This document shows positions 55,764-64,000 of a stretch of DNA of 64,000 nt, piece after piece. Numbering within the stretch: the first letter of the stretch is position 1; the number at the start of each line of letters is the position of its first letter. Under the pieces are notes generated by a model that worked only from the letters and a program-made list of their open reading frames with translations, did no database searches and was not told the DNA's origin. The translations under genes were made by a program, and so were the position numbers. This DNA is from Symploca sp. SIO1C2 (GTDB lineage Bacteria; Cyanobacteriota; Cyanobacteriia; Cyanobacteriales; Coleofasciculaceae). The stretch covers positions 96,985 to 160,984 of the forward strand of contig JAAHFP010000005.1 in NCBI GenBank assembly GCA_010672925.1, in the 5' to 3' direction.

Positions 55764-56897
55764 CTAGTTAAGGAGTGTCCCCATTGTTCCCAAAGTGATT
55801 TGCTCCGCTAATTGCTTCAAATGAGCTTCCCGGTCCAATAATTGGGGAGTCGGTTGAATATCAACTGCTTCTAAAACTTGTCTCCAGCGATATACCCAGT
55901 CATGCCGCAATAGGGAGTTCACCACATTATCTTGGCTAATTTTTTCCAGGCGTTCCGGCTGTGCATCAAGTTCAGCAATTACATCCCCGATGTTAGGAGC
56001 ATCAAAGGGAATTGGGATCACCGCATCTGACCAATCAAAGTATTTATTGAATTGCTCCGTAGCAGGGGGCTCTCCAATCATCACGGCTCCTGCCGCTGCC
56101 CCTTCAAAGAAGCGATAGCCAATTTCTGTATGCTTTCCTGTTTTATGAGGCTCATTAGCATTTGCTTTATTAGCGATTAAATAACGGCTTCTCTTGGTTA
56201 GATTAGCCAGTAGAGTGCGATGCTCATTAGGGTCTAAGACGTGAAATCTTTTAGCCGTATCGTAGTAATAAAAAAATTTCTTCTGCTTCGCAAGCTCAAG
56301 TAGGACTTGATGAGTGATTGCTGAACGACGTCCTATGTAGCAAACATCAATATCGCGATGAGGTGAAGGGAGGTAGGGGCAGAATTTTATGGTATCTACA
56401 CTCGGTGGGAGATAACTACAAGGAACTCCGGTAATTTCTGCAACAGCTTCGGTGGCATGACTAACTCCTAAAAAGATATGATCAAAATCTTTAAGTAGTT
56501 CTAGGATAGGTCGCCAACCAGGAATACTATTTTCCCAAATTTCGACGATATAGCAAACAGCTTTCTTGCACTTTTTACGCCAGTTTTTAATCGAGTCAAC
56601 TGCTAAAAAAAGACCAGGACCAGCTAGAATATTAAAAAAGAGATCGTACTCCTGATCTAAAACCACTGGATTAGGATCCGGTGTGATCCATTGAGCAAAT
56701 TGAGCAGACCTGGTAAAACGTTTTACCCAAGTAAATACTTGCTTGGAAAAATCGTAAGAATTCGTAGGGGTAACCAGATTAACCCTATCGATTTCCTGGA
56801 TCAGATCCTCAAACTCGTATAAACAGCAGTAGGAAACATGATCAATAAGTTGGCGCTGGGACAATAATAAAGTGCGCGCACTTTGATTGGTATTCAT
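55764..56897 (-). CDS. CgeB-like glycosyltransferase
   Basis: The protein has 377 residues from the ATG at 56897; a GTG at 56936 is less likely. The pattern (WENSIPGWRPILELLKDFDHI, YLPPSVDTIKF, DVCYIGRRS, and EIGYRFFEGAAAGAVMIGEPP) fits the GT-B family near CgeB/DUF3880-type transferases that act on surface polysaccharides. The donor is unknown. It lies between two paralogous methyltransferase genes, 59 bases before the one at 54505-55704 and 239 bases after the one at 57137-58366. Confidence 0.8.
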   Translation of the reverse strand: MNTNQSARTLLLSQRQLIDHVSYCCLYEFEDLIQEIDRVNLVTPTNSYDFSKQVFTWVKRFTRSAQFAQWITPDPNPVVLDQEYDLFFNILAGPGLFLAVDSIKNWRKKCKKAVCYIVEIWENSIPGWRPILELLKDFDHIFLGVSHATEAVAEITGVPCSYLPPSVDTIKFCPYLPSPHRDIDVCYIGRRSAITHQVLLELAKQKKFFYYYDTAKRFHVLDPNEHRTLLANLTKRSRYLIANKANANEPHKTGKHTEIGYRFFEGAAAGAVMIGEPPATEQFNKYFDWSDAVIPIPFDAPNIGDVIAELDAQPERLEKISQDNVVNSLLRHDWVYRWRQVLEAVDIQPTPQLLDREAHLKQLAEQITLGTMGTLLN

Positions 56898-57136
56898 GAT
56901 ACATCTGAGTCGTAAATGTTTTTGTAGGTGATGCACTCAGATAGAGATACACCCAGATGTTTTGGCAGTAGCCAAGAATAAATAGTCTTTGAAGAGATAA
57001 GTAATAACAAAGAAGTTGGGGAGCAACTGTTTTCGCCTAGGTATACTTTATTTTGTACCTTATAACCCTAGTATTGGCGTTAGTTTGCTTGGTAGATCAT
57101 CCAAAGTAGTCTGCTCCCAGAAGTTGATTTTTACAA

Positions 57137-58366
57137 TTAAACTGGTATAACTTCTGTTGTCACGCCCATCTTATCCAACATTTCCTGAATTTCGCCACAA
57201 TAAATCCGATTCATCACAATTACTTGATCTGGTTGATATTCTTTGAGAAACTCTGGCGACATAATTTCTTTGCCCACCCCAGGAATAAATTTGCCTTGAC
57301 GGTGGGGGTTAATATCAACGATGTATTGGACTTGATCTTTGGTATCTAAGGTAGTCAGGAAGGCAACACATTTAGAACCAGAACCCCAAACAACTACTCG
57401 CTTACCTTGCTCCTCCATCTGCTGGAGATGTTGTTTCCACTGTTGGAATTTGTTATTGATCTCCACCACAAAGTGTTTGATATCCTGAGCCATTTCCTCT
57501 AAACTTTCCTCTAGGGGATGTATTTTGTCAGATGGAGTAGCAACAGGAAGTGCTTCGATTAGCAAATACTGCTCATCGTAAGCCCGATAGAGATCAGTAA
57601 CCTCGAAACCGCAGAAACGAAACAAGCGAGCCAGAGACCCAGGAGTAAAATAGGAGCAATGTTCGTAGTAAATATCCTCAAAAGCTATATCCTTTAAAAC
57701 ACGGGTCATATCCGGAATTTCAAAAAAGACAGCGGTATCAGTGCGACTGCCAATGGAGTCCCGCACTGTTTGTACAAATTCAGCGGTAGGATAGATATGC
57801 TCTAAAGTATGGCGACAACAGATAAAATCGCCGACATATTGAGCGTGCTCTTGGGAATAATAGTCTTTAATGAATCTTACTCGGTCAGCTGCTTCACTCT
57901 GCACTCGTCCCGGTAAGACGGAAGGATCAATTCCCACTCCACGATTGTTTCCCAACTCACAAAGGGAGATGAGGAAGTCCCCTTTACTACAGCCAATTTC
58001 TACAACATCTTTGTTGTGGAGGTCGTATTTTTCAATTAAGCGATTTGCTAAACCAACAGCAAATTTATTAAAGGTAGGAGAAAAACTCTGTTGATCTTCG
58101 TAGTTAGGAGCATAGGCTGACCATTTAGCATCGAAGGCTACATTAGTCACGAAGCCACAATTTTCACAGTAGCCTAAAACTACATCACCACAGGGGAAAT
58201 CTAAAGCTTCCTGTTGAGTCGGCATCATCAAGCAACTATGGACAGGAACATTCCTGACTTCGTAGAAAATCAATAGTTCTTGATGACCACAGTTAGGACA
58301 AGTATATTCTACTAATTTGAGCCCTGAACCTAGCTCATTAGGATTTAACAGTGACTGTTTGTTCAT
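57137..58366 (-). CDS. Zinc-finger SAM methyltransferase, paralog
   Basis: This 409-residue protein has the same order of domains as the gene at 54505-55704: CPNCGHQ and CENCGF cysteine pairs, VVEIGCSKGDFLISLCELG, and VVVWGSGSKCVAFLTTL. The core block SLCELGNNRGVG is identical in both, so they come from one duplication. The acceptor block reads YDEQYLLIEA, not the HGGS-R of classic sugar C-methyltransferases. It is probably part of the same sugar pathway. Confidence 0.85.
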   Translation of the reverse strand: MNKQSLLNPNELGSGLKLVEYTCPNCGHQELLIFYEVRNVPVHSCLMMPTQQEALDFPCGDVVLGYCENCGFVTNVAFDAKWSAYAPNYEDQQSFSPTFNKFAVGLANRLIEKYDLHNKDVVEIGCSKGDFLISLCELGNNRGVGIDPSVLPGRVQSEAADRVRFIKDYYSQEHAQYVGDFICCRHTLEHIYPTAEFVQTVRDSIGSRTDTAVFFEIPDMTRVLKDIAFEDIYYEHCSYFTPGSLARLFRFCGFEVTDLYRAYDEQYLLIEALPVATPSDKIHPLEESLEEMAQDIKHFVVEINNKFQQWKQHLQQMEEQGKRVVVWGSGSKCVAFLTTLDTKDQVQYIVDINPHRQGKFIPGVGKEIMSPEFLKEYQPDQVIVMNRIYCGEIQEMLDKMGVTTEVIPV

Positions 58367-58514
58367 GGTTTTGGCTGCTCCCTTTAATTACATTTAGTTG
58401 ACTAGAAAATTTTAGATTTTAGATTGGAAGAATTACAACGGTTACAAGATCCTAAATTTATTTATAGGGTAAATCCAAAATCTTCAGTCTTCAATTGCTT
58501 ACCTTGTTATTTTT

Positions 58515-59618
58515 TTACTTGTTCAGCAATTTACTCTTGATGCCTCGAACTGTTTTTTGCAATTTCCTCCTGTAGTTTTTTTGTCTTAAACCAAGACTTC
58601 TTACGTTCACCTCAAGTGGCTTCACATTAATATTTGACCATTCTGTCGGTTCCCCTTCATGTTGAAAAAGACCGAAAGAAGCTTTGGTAATGCGAGAAAT
58701 ATTGCCATTAAGGTAGGCATTATTTTCATCACATAACCATTGGTTAGGTTCAAGATCACCTTTAGGCCAAATACGATACCTGACGCAGTTTACTCCCTCT
58801 GCGATGATGACCTGATGCCTGACGCTATAGGTAACTCCTTCTTGGATAGCAATTTGTTTGGGAAATTCCGTACTTAATACCCATGTCCAATCTTTATCCA
58901 TCAGGGCATCTCCCTTAGCAATCCAGGCATGAGCCCATCCGCTAGGTTTAATGGTTGCTAGTCCTGCTGTAGAATAACCTGGTTTAATACCAAGACCTGG
59001 GGACTGTTCCTCAAACCCAGCAAAAAAATCACTCAATCCAATGAAAATACCTTTTTTACTGGTGAATTTAACATCATAAGTTGCTTCTTGACTGCCATAA
59101 GGAGAACCCAGTAGTAGCAGACTATCGGAAACAACTGGTATCCGCGAACGAATCACATTCTTGTCATAATCAATATCGAAAGCTCCATTCAGTACTTGAC
59201 CGATTTCCTGAATACTCTGGTAAACACTCAAATCAGATAGACTAAGAGGTAAAGGTAGAGGTTGAGGGTTCCATTGAAATTCAGCATCTAGCATCTCAAC
59301 TTTCCCAGACATATCTTCGATTTCAATGCTGAGGTTATTCCCTCCTGCCTGAAGTTCTGGGCAATTAATCGGTATTTCGATATTAAAATGACCGCGTCTA
59401 CCGTTCAATCGCAGCACTGATGGGGTATGAGCTCCCCAAGGATACTTACTTTCTCCAGGCTCAGGTTCTGGTTCTACATAAAAATGCACTGCTAGCCCAT
59501 TATTTAGTCGATATACCGAACGCTTTACAGGAAGCTTGGTATCTGATTGTCCCAGAATATTGATATCGTTATGTCGAAAACGAAATTGTTGTTGGTTACC
59601 GTAAAAAAGTTGAATCAT
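58515..59618 (-). CDS. Unrecognised protein, probably beta-rich
   Basis: The protein has 367 residues from the ATG at 59618 (GGA upstream); an ATG at 59666 would add 16 residues. The first 120 residues look like a beta-sandwich (VYRLNNGLAVHFYVEPEPEPG, VLRLNGRRGHFNIEIPI). Residues about 165-330 look like a concanavalin/LamG-type jelly roll (DVKFTSKKGIFIGLSDFF, GWAHAWIAKGD, VRYRIWPKGD). The C-terminus is basic (YRRKLQKTVRGIKSKLLNK). No signal peptide is seen. It could bind or trim sugars in this locus; no family is recognised. Confidence 0.6.
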   Translation of the reverse strand: MIQLFYGNQQQFRFRHNDINILGQSDTKLPVKRSVYRLNNGLAVHFYVEPEPEPGESKYPWGAHTPSVLRLNGRRGHFNIEIPINCPELQAGGNNLSIEIEDMSGKVEMLDAEFQWNPQPLPLPLSLSDLSVYQSIQEIGQVLNGAFDIDYDKNVIRSRIPVVSDSLLLLGSPYGSQEATYDVKFTSKKGIFIGLSDFFAGFEEQSPGLGIKPGYSTAGLATIKPSGWAHAWIAKGDALMDKDWTWVLSTEFPKQIAIQEGVTYSVRHQVIIAEGVNCVRYRIWPKGDLEPNQWLCDENNAYLNGNISRITKASFGLFQHEGEPTEWSNINVKPLEVNVRSLGLRQKNYRRKLQKTVRGIKSKLLNK

Positions 59619-59824
59619 GAATTTTTCCAGGTGCGTTGCACTGCTGCAAATATTTGGGTAGCACATTTATTTAGCAGATGCAGCTCACAAACATTTTATT
59701 GGCCAAGTAATTGAAGATTGTAGACGGAAAGTTTTAGATTTAACCCCTAAATTTATTTACGGGCTTGCGACTGTTTTAATCCTTAAATCTAAAATCCAAA
59801 ATCTAAAATCTAAAATCTCCCTAG

Positions 59825-61054
59825 TCAGTTCACAATTTTTGGTTCAGGAATCGGAATAATAAACTTACCTCCTTGTTGTTGATAAGCCTGCTGCTGCTGG
59901 ATAATCTCCTGGGCAAAATTCCAGGCTAAAATCAGAACATAGTCTGGCTGATCTTCGAGTAGTTTCGAGGGGGGGAAAATCGGCAGATGATTGATGCTCA
60001 TATAGCGACCATGTTTAAATTTATTTAAATCGACTACATAGTCAAGGAGCGTCTTATCAACCCCTAAGTAGCTCAACATGGTTGTGGCTTTAGCTGCCGC
60101 ACCGTATCCCACAACTTGCTTGCCTTGCTTCTTCAAGTCCCAAAGAATAGCAAGTAAGGAATCCCTGAACTCCTGGACACGCTTGGCAAAATCATGATAA
60201 TAATCGATGCGATCGACTCCTCGTTCTACTTCTAATTGTAAAAGAGATTTAACGGAATCTTGAACTGCTTCGACGGGCTCGATAAACAGACGCAATGAGC
60301 CGCCATGAATGGCAGTACGCTGGATGTCATTGAGAAACAAACCGTGGCTTCTAAATAACTTGTCCAAAGCCGTCACTGAAAAGTAGCACAGGTGCTGATG
60401 GTAAATGGTGTCAAATTCGCAGTGATCTACTAAATCAACGATATAAGGCGCTTCGATAACTGCTACACCAGTCTCTTTTAAGAGCAAACTAATACCGGCG
60501 ACAAAACCATTCAAGTCTGGCACATGAGCTAAAACATTGTTGGCGAGGAAAACATCTGCCTGTTTTCCTTCTTCTCGCAGTTGCTTGGCTAAGTCTTGGG
60601 TAAAGAAAGTACACTTAGTCGGAATGCCAGCTTTTTGTGCTGCTTCCGCAGGACCGGAAGCAGGATCAATGCCTAGTACAGGAATGCCCACTTCTTGAAA
60701 GTTTTTGAGCATGTACCCATCATTGCTAGCCGCTTCAATCACCAAACTGTTGCTATCAAGTTTCCTTGAGGCAATCAATGCTTTGGCACTGTCGCCAAAA
60801 TGTCTGAGTAGGGAAGGAGAAACGGAAGAAAAGTAGGGATATTCCTGACAAAAGAGGATTTCTGGAGGTACACTTACAGTAATTTGCACTAAAGAGCAAT
60901 TAGGACAGAAAGCTAATTCCAGGAGTGCAGTATATTCGGGTTGTTCTAGTTGATCTAATCTCAGCAGTCCATCAGCTAGGGGAGTGTAACCGAAGGAAAT
61001 GATTAATTCTAGGTCAGAATGGCCGCAAGCACGGCAAGGTGGTAACGAGTCCAT
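59825..61054 (-). CDS. Sugar C-methyltransferase (classic type)
   Basis: This 409-residue protein has [10 protein letters not shown] and CPNCSL cysteine pairs, the SAM part [20 protein letters not shown], the conserved [16 protein letters not shown], the acceptor block [11 protein letters not shown], and a C-terminal [14 protein letters not shown] domain. These match the TylC3/EvaC-type family that adds a methyl carbon to a nucleotide-linked keto-sugar. Unlike the two paralogs nearby, it keeps the HGGS-R motif, so it is the best candidate for true C-methylation, presumably of a CDP-linked sugar. Confidence 0.9.
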   Translation of the reverse strand: MDSLPPCRACGHSDLELIISFGYTPLADGLLRLDQLEQPEYTALLELAFCPNCSLVQITVSVPPEILFCQEYPYFSSVSPSLLRHFGDSAKALIASRKLDSNSLVIEAASNDGYMLKNFQEVGIPVLGIDPASGPAEAAQKAGIPTKCTFFTQDLAKQLREEGKQADVFLANNVLAHVPDLNGFVAGISLLLKETGVAVIEAPYIVDLVDHCEFDTIYHQHLCYFSVTALDKLFRSHGLFLNDIQRTAIHGGSLRLFIEPVEAVQDSVKSLLQLEVERGVDRIDYYHDFAKRVQEFRDSLLAILWDLKKQGKQVVGYGAAAKATTMLSYLGVDKTLLDYVVDLNKFKHGRYMSINHLPIFPPSKLLEDQPDYVLILAWNFAQEIIQQQQAYQQQGGKFIIPIPEPKIVN

Positions 61055-61061
61055 TGTTTAA

Positions 61062-61433
61062 GTGGAACTGGCATCTTGCCAGTAGTAGGTGTAGACAAGT
61101 AGAACTGGCATCCTGCCAGTAGTAAGTGTTAGATAAGTAGAACTGGCATCTTGCCAGTAGCAAGTGTTAGATAAGTAGAACTGGCATCCTGCCAGTAGCA
61201 AGTGTTAGATAAGTAGAACTGGCATCCTGCCAGTAGCAAGTGTTAGATAAGTAGAACTGGCATCCTGCCAGTAGTAAGTGTTAGATAAGTAGAACTGGCA
61301 TCCTGCCAGTAGTAAGTGTTAGATAAGTAGAACTGGCATCTTGCCAGTAGCAAGTGTTAGATAAGTGGAACTGGCATCCTGCCAGTAGTAGGTGTTAGAT
61401 AAGTGGAACTGGCATCCTGCCAGTAGTAGGTGT
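61062..61433. repeat. Ten-copy 38-bp hairpin repeat array
   Basis: Copies start at 61062, 61099, 61137 and every 38 bases after that to 61403 (the first is 37 bases). Each holds actggca-tcc-tgccagt, a 7-bp stem with a 3-base loop, plus a linker with agtaagtgttagata. Unlike CRISPR, the linker is also repeated, so there are no spacers. The remaining 150 bases to the next gene hold caggttgggt/acccaacctac inverted ends (61492, 61556). Confidence 0.95.
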
Positions 61434-61586
61434 GCTGTGGATTAACAAATTGGTGTAGTAGCACGACACACTTAAAATAGTGGAATAGATGCAGGTTGGG
61501 TCGAAGCAACGAGACCCAACACAGTCCCCTAAGAGAGTTAGGTTTCACTACGTTTCACCCAACCTACATTTTGAGCTACATTACAC

Positions 61587-62633
61587 CTAACCAACCGCAG
61601 CGGGAGTTTCGGCTTGCCAACGCAGGGTATCATCCAATTTTCCACTACCTAGTAGTTGTTTGATGTGGGCAATGCGTTGATATCTTGGTCCTTCAAACTC
61701 TTCCAGGGTTAAACCAACTTTTTGATAAGCTTGGTAGAGTTCTTGGGCTCCTTTACGAGCATCCCATTGGGGTTGAAATTCAGGGACTGCCTCCCGAATT
61801 TTACTGGCATTTACCCGATAGCAGCGCTTATCAGGTCCGGCATCCTTAGCATATTCAATTTGGCAACCAGGGACTGTTTCTTGGACAATGTCCGCTAATT
61901 CCCGAATGCGATAGTTGTCCTCGTTGCGTGCCACATTAAAGGCTTGGTTATGTACTACTTCCCGGGGAGCATTCATGACTGCAACAAAAGCCCGTGAGAT
62001 ATCTTCGATATGAACAATAGGACGCCAAGGACTACCATCACTCTTGATATATACTCTTCCTGTAGTAAAAGCCCAAGCCACTAGGTTATTGAGTACTAAG
62101 TCAAAACGCAGGCGGGGGGATACACCGAAAGCAGTGGCGTTGCGTAGAAAGGTAGGGCTAAAGTTGTCATCTGCTAACTTAGTCACATCCTGTTCTGTAC
62201 GCACTTTGGAAATGCCGTAGGGAGTAACTGGATTAAACGCGGATTCTTCTGTTAACCAGTCTTCGCCCCCAGCACCATAGTTGCTACAGGAAGAAGAAAA
62301 GATAAAGCGAGGGACGCCTACTTGTTTAGCTAATTGAGCCAGACGGACGGAGGCAAGATGATTAATGTCATAGGTCAAATTAGGATTGAGGTTTCCTAAG
62401 GGGTCGTTAGACAATCCTGCCAAATGAAGTACTGCTTCAAATCCCTCTAAATCCGATGCTTCCACATCCCGGATATCTTTTTTGATTTCTGAAATCTCCT
62501 GGATTCCTTCACCAAAAGTACTGCTGGTATACAGATCACTATCAAATCCTACTACTTCATGCCCTTGAGCTAGTAGCATGGGCACTAGTACCGTCCCGAT
62601 GTAACCCTTGTGACCCGTTACTAATACTCGCAT
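61587..62633 (-). CDS. NAD-dependent sugar epimerase/dehydratase
   Basis: The protein has 348 residues from the ATG at 62633, with a GGGAGG ribosome site 7 bases before it; a longer frame to 62663 adds only 10 residues. It is an extended SDR: NAD site VTGHKGYIGTVLVPML, LHLAGLSNDPLGN, the serine block SSSCSNYG and YGISK with catalytic Tyr and Lys. It changes a nucleotide-bound sugar, probably the CDP-sugar made by the partner gene. The start lies 77 bases inside the end of the cytidylyltransferase frame, an unusually long overlap. Confidence 0.9.
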   Translation of the reverse strand: MRVLVTGHKGYIGTVLVPMLLAQGHEVVGFDSDLYTSSTFGEGIQEISEIKKDIRDVEASDLEGFEAVLHLAGLSNDPLGNLNPNLTYDINHLASVRLAQLAKQVGVPRFIFSSSCSNYGAGGEDWLTEESAFNPVTPYGISKVRTEQDVTKLADDNFSPTFLRNATAFGVSPRLRFDLVLNNLVAWAFTTGRVYIKSDGSPWRPIVHIEDISRAFVAVMNAPREVVHNQAFNVARNEDNYRIRELADIVQETVPGCQIEYAKDAGPDKRCYRVNASKIREAVPEFQPQWDARKGAQELYQAYQKVGLTLEEFEGPRYQRIAHIKQLLGSGKLDDTLRWQAETPAAVG

Positions 62634-63408
62634 CTTTTTCCTCCCAAGTTTTCCAAGGTGCATTGCCAGCGTTCCACAGACTTTCTAACCGTCGCTTATC
62701 TCGCAAGGTGTCCATGCATTGCCAATAAGAGTTATGTTTATAGGCCATTAATTGACCATCTTTGGCTAGACTCTCTAGGGGAGCTTTTTCCCACTGAGTA
62801 TCATCCCCTTCTATGTAATCGGAGATTTCCGGTTCGAGGACAAAAAAGGCTCCGTTAATCCAACCTTCTCTAGTCTGGGGCTTTTCTGAGAATTCACTAA
62901 TTTGATCTCCATTGAGGTCTAAGTGACCAAAACGGGCTGGTGGGCGTACTGCGGTTAAAGTTGCTAATTTCCCATGAGAACGATGGAATTTGAGGAGTTC
63001 GTGCAAATTGATATCAGAAACTCCATCTCCCCAAGTCAGCATAAAAGTTTCATTGCCCATATAGGGAACTAAACGTTTAATGCGTCCTCCAGTATTGGTA
63101 TCAATGCCAGTATCGATTAAATCAACAGTCCAATCTGGCTGGTAGCCGCCATGCCTTTTGATATCACCATTGCGTAAATTAACGGTGAGATTACTATTGA
63201 GAGAACAGTAATCTACCATGTATTTTTTGATCACTTCAGCTTTATAGCCGAGGGCGATAACAAAGTCATTGAAATTGTAGCGGGAATAGTGCATCATGAT
63301 GTGCCACATAATCGGCTTCCCACCAATTTCTACCATTGGCTTCGGCTTAGTCTCAGTTTCTTCCGCAAGGCGAGTACCAAGACCTCCAGCAAGAATTCCT
63401 ACTTTCAC
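62557..63408 (-). CDS. rfbF: Glucose-1-phosphate cytidylyltransferase
   Basis: The enzyme makes CDP-glucose from CTP and glucose-1-phosphate, the entry to CDP-deoxy sugars. The GTG at 63408 is chosen because AGGAG stands 9 bases before it, whereas the upstream GTG at 63417 abuts the site. Motifs: VGILAGGLGTRLAEETETKPKPMVEIGGKP, WGDGVSDINL, and WINGAFFVLEPE. The family normally ends near APWKTW (about residue 255); here 28 more residues follow in a frame that overlaps the start of the epimerase gene. Confidence 0.92.
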   Translation of the reverse strand: MKVGILAGGLGTRLAEETETKPKPMVEIGGKPIMWHIMMHYSRYNFNDFVIALGYKAEVIKKYMVDYCSLNSNLTVNLRNGDIKRHGGYQPDWTVDLIDTGIDTNTGGRIKRLVPYMGNETFMLTWGDGVSDINLHELLKFHRSHGKLATLTAVRPPARFGHLDLNGDQISEFSEKPQTREGWINGAFFVLEPEISDYIEGDDTQWEKAPLESLAKDGQLMAYKHNSYWQCMDTLRDKRRLESLWNAGNAPWKTWEEKDASISNGSQGLHRDGTSAHATSSRA

Positions 63409-64000
63409 CAGATTCACTCCTGAGGTGATTTACAGTTGTTCAAGCATCAATTAAAGCAGTATAATAAAACTATTTCATTAGTTTTTTTCTTGAACTAATG
63501 TTTAGTTTCTTTTACTACTAAATCTTAAAGAAATCAAGTTAATTTTTTCATTAAGCTAGCTAAATTAGCATTTCAAATTTTGTGAAATGAATTGCCAGCT
63601 ACAGGCATATATTTTAATTAACTTGGAATTGTAATGATGTATGTTTAATACTGACACCTACTAAATAATTTGTCAACTAGAGTACATCGTTTTTTTGTAA
63701 AAAAAAGTTAAGAATTGATATTTTGATTTTTTGGCCATTTAAACATAAAAAAGCAGTGATAATTGCACAAATAGGCAATTACCGATTCACAATTGAATAC
63801 ATTACAGAATGTAAAGCTTGTCGTAATTTTTCCCTATAATCAATGAGGGATTTCAATGGTTAACTTCAAATAACTGGAGTTTAGACTAGTTAGGAGTGCG
63901 AAACTCCAAAGTCTGATAGTCCGCAAGATAAAAAATCAATCAATTCAGTCGATGGTGTCCCAAGAATGCGTGCAATTGCCAAGTCTAGGAGAGGCAGGGC
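63409..64000. other. AT-rich leader upstream of rfbF
   Basis: About 590 bases without an accepted gene, very AT-rich from 63440 to 63840. A TATAAT at 63835-63840 faces right. A small hairpin, ggagt-gcgaa-actcc, lies at 63892-63906. At the right edge, atgcgtgcaattgcc (63966) may begin a plus-strand gene cut off by the window. The rfbF promoter is expected here but not located. Confidence 0.4.

Noticed and set aside
61062..61433. Possible CRISPR array
   Set aside because: Copies are regularly spaced, but the sequence between hairpins is also repeated, so there are no unique spacers and no cas genes in the window.
63870..63970. Known riboswitch or RNase P-like RNA
   Set aside because: One small hairpin is visible but no conserved core of a known class could be recognised by eye.

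Overview
The window is a piece of a cyanobacterial chromosome. It carries psbA (photosystem II D1), chlB (dark-operative protochlorophyllide reductase), many copies of the octamer GCGATCGC (HIP1), several protein families found almost only in cyanobacteria (DUF928, DUF1822, DUF1802, CHAT-CHASE2, DUF2259-like), and dense short palindromic and tandem repeats of the kind seen in large, often filamentous, cyanobacterial genomes. The genus cannot be fixed from the sequence alone.

Region 1 (1-15651) is accessory DNA. A minus-strand gene train runs from an ECF-like sigma factor through DUF1822, a CHAT caspase-like membrane protein, a CPBP-type membrane protein, a CHAT-CHASE2 protein, an antitoxin/PIN-toxin pair and DUF928. 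Upstream lies a second, related train: YbjN-like protein, large sigma-like protein with two helix-turn-helix regions, and a DUF1822-HEAT protein. Pairing of a sigma-like factor with DUF1822 occurs twice, and the first copy also has two caspase-like proteases. This is the best candidate in the window for an undescribed signalling, cell-death or defence system. The whole block is bounded by a perfect 19-bp inverted match lying just upstream of its first and last genes.

Region 2 (15930-31182) is mostly housekeeping and photosynthesis: pyrE, tRNA with CAU anticodon, a CNNM/CorC-type membrane protein, DUF1802, malic enzyme with an N-terminal ACT domain, psbA with promoter and terminator, and a probable redox-linked set (ECF sigma, RskA-like anti-sigma, type II NADH dehydrogenase, DoxX, DCC-family thiol protein). 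Two copies of a small non-autonomous element with 9-bp target duplications sit here.

Region 3 (31183-45917) has era and a long minus-strand exopolysaccharide locus: sulfotransferase, three GT4 enzymes, methyltransferase, O-antigen ligase/Wzy-like polymerase, GT2, Wza-like export protein and Wzc-like tyrosine autokinase. It implies a sulfated exopolysaccharide or one carrying modified sugars.

Region 4 (46077-52942) has a Ser/Thr kinase, a sucC-sucD-like pair whose key catalytic residues look lost, and chlB.

Region 5 (53478-64000) is a second sugar locus: GT2, three zinc-finger C-methyltransferase-type enzymes, a CgeB-like glycosyltransferase, an unrecognised beta-rich protein, a sugar epimerase/dehydratase and glucose-1-phosphate cytidylyltransferase. 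It likely makes and transfers CDP-linked (possibly branched or deoxy) sugars. A ten-copy 38-bp hairpin repeat array interrupts it.

All family assignments come from reading motifs and general knowledge of the families; no searches were run.
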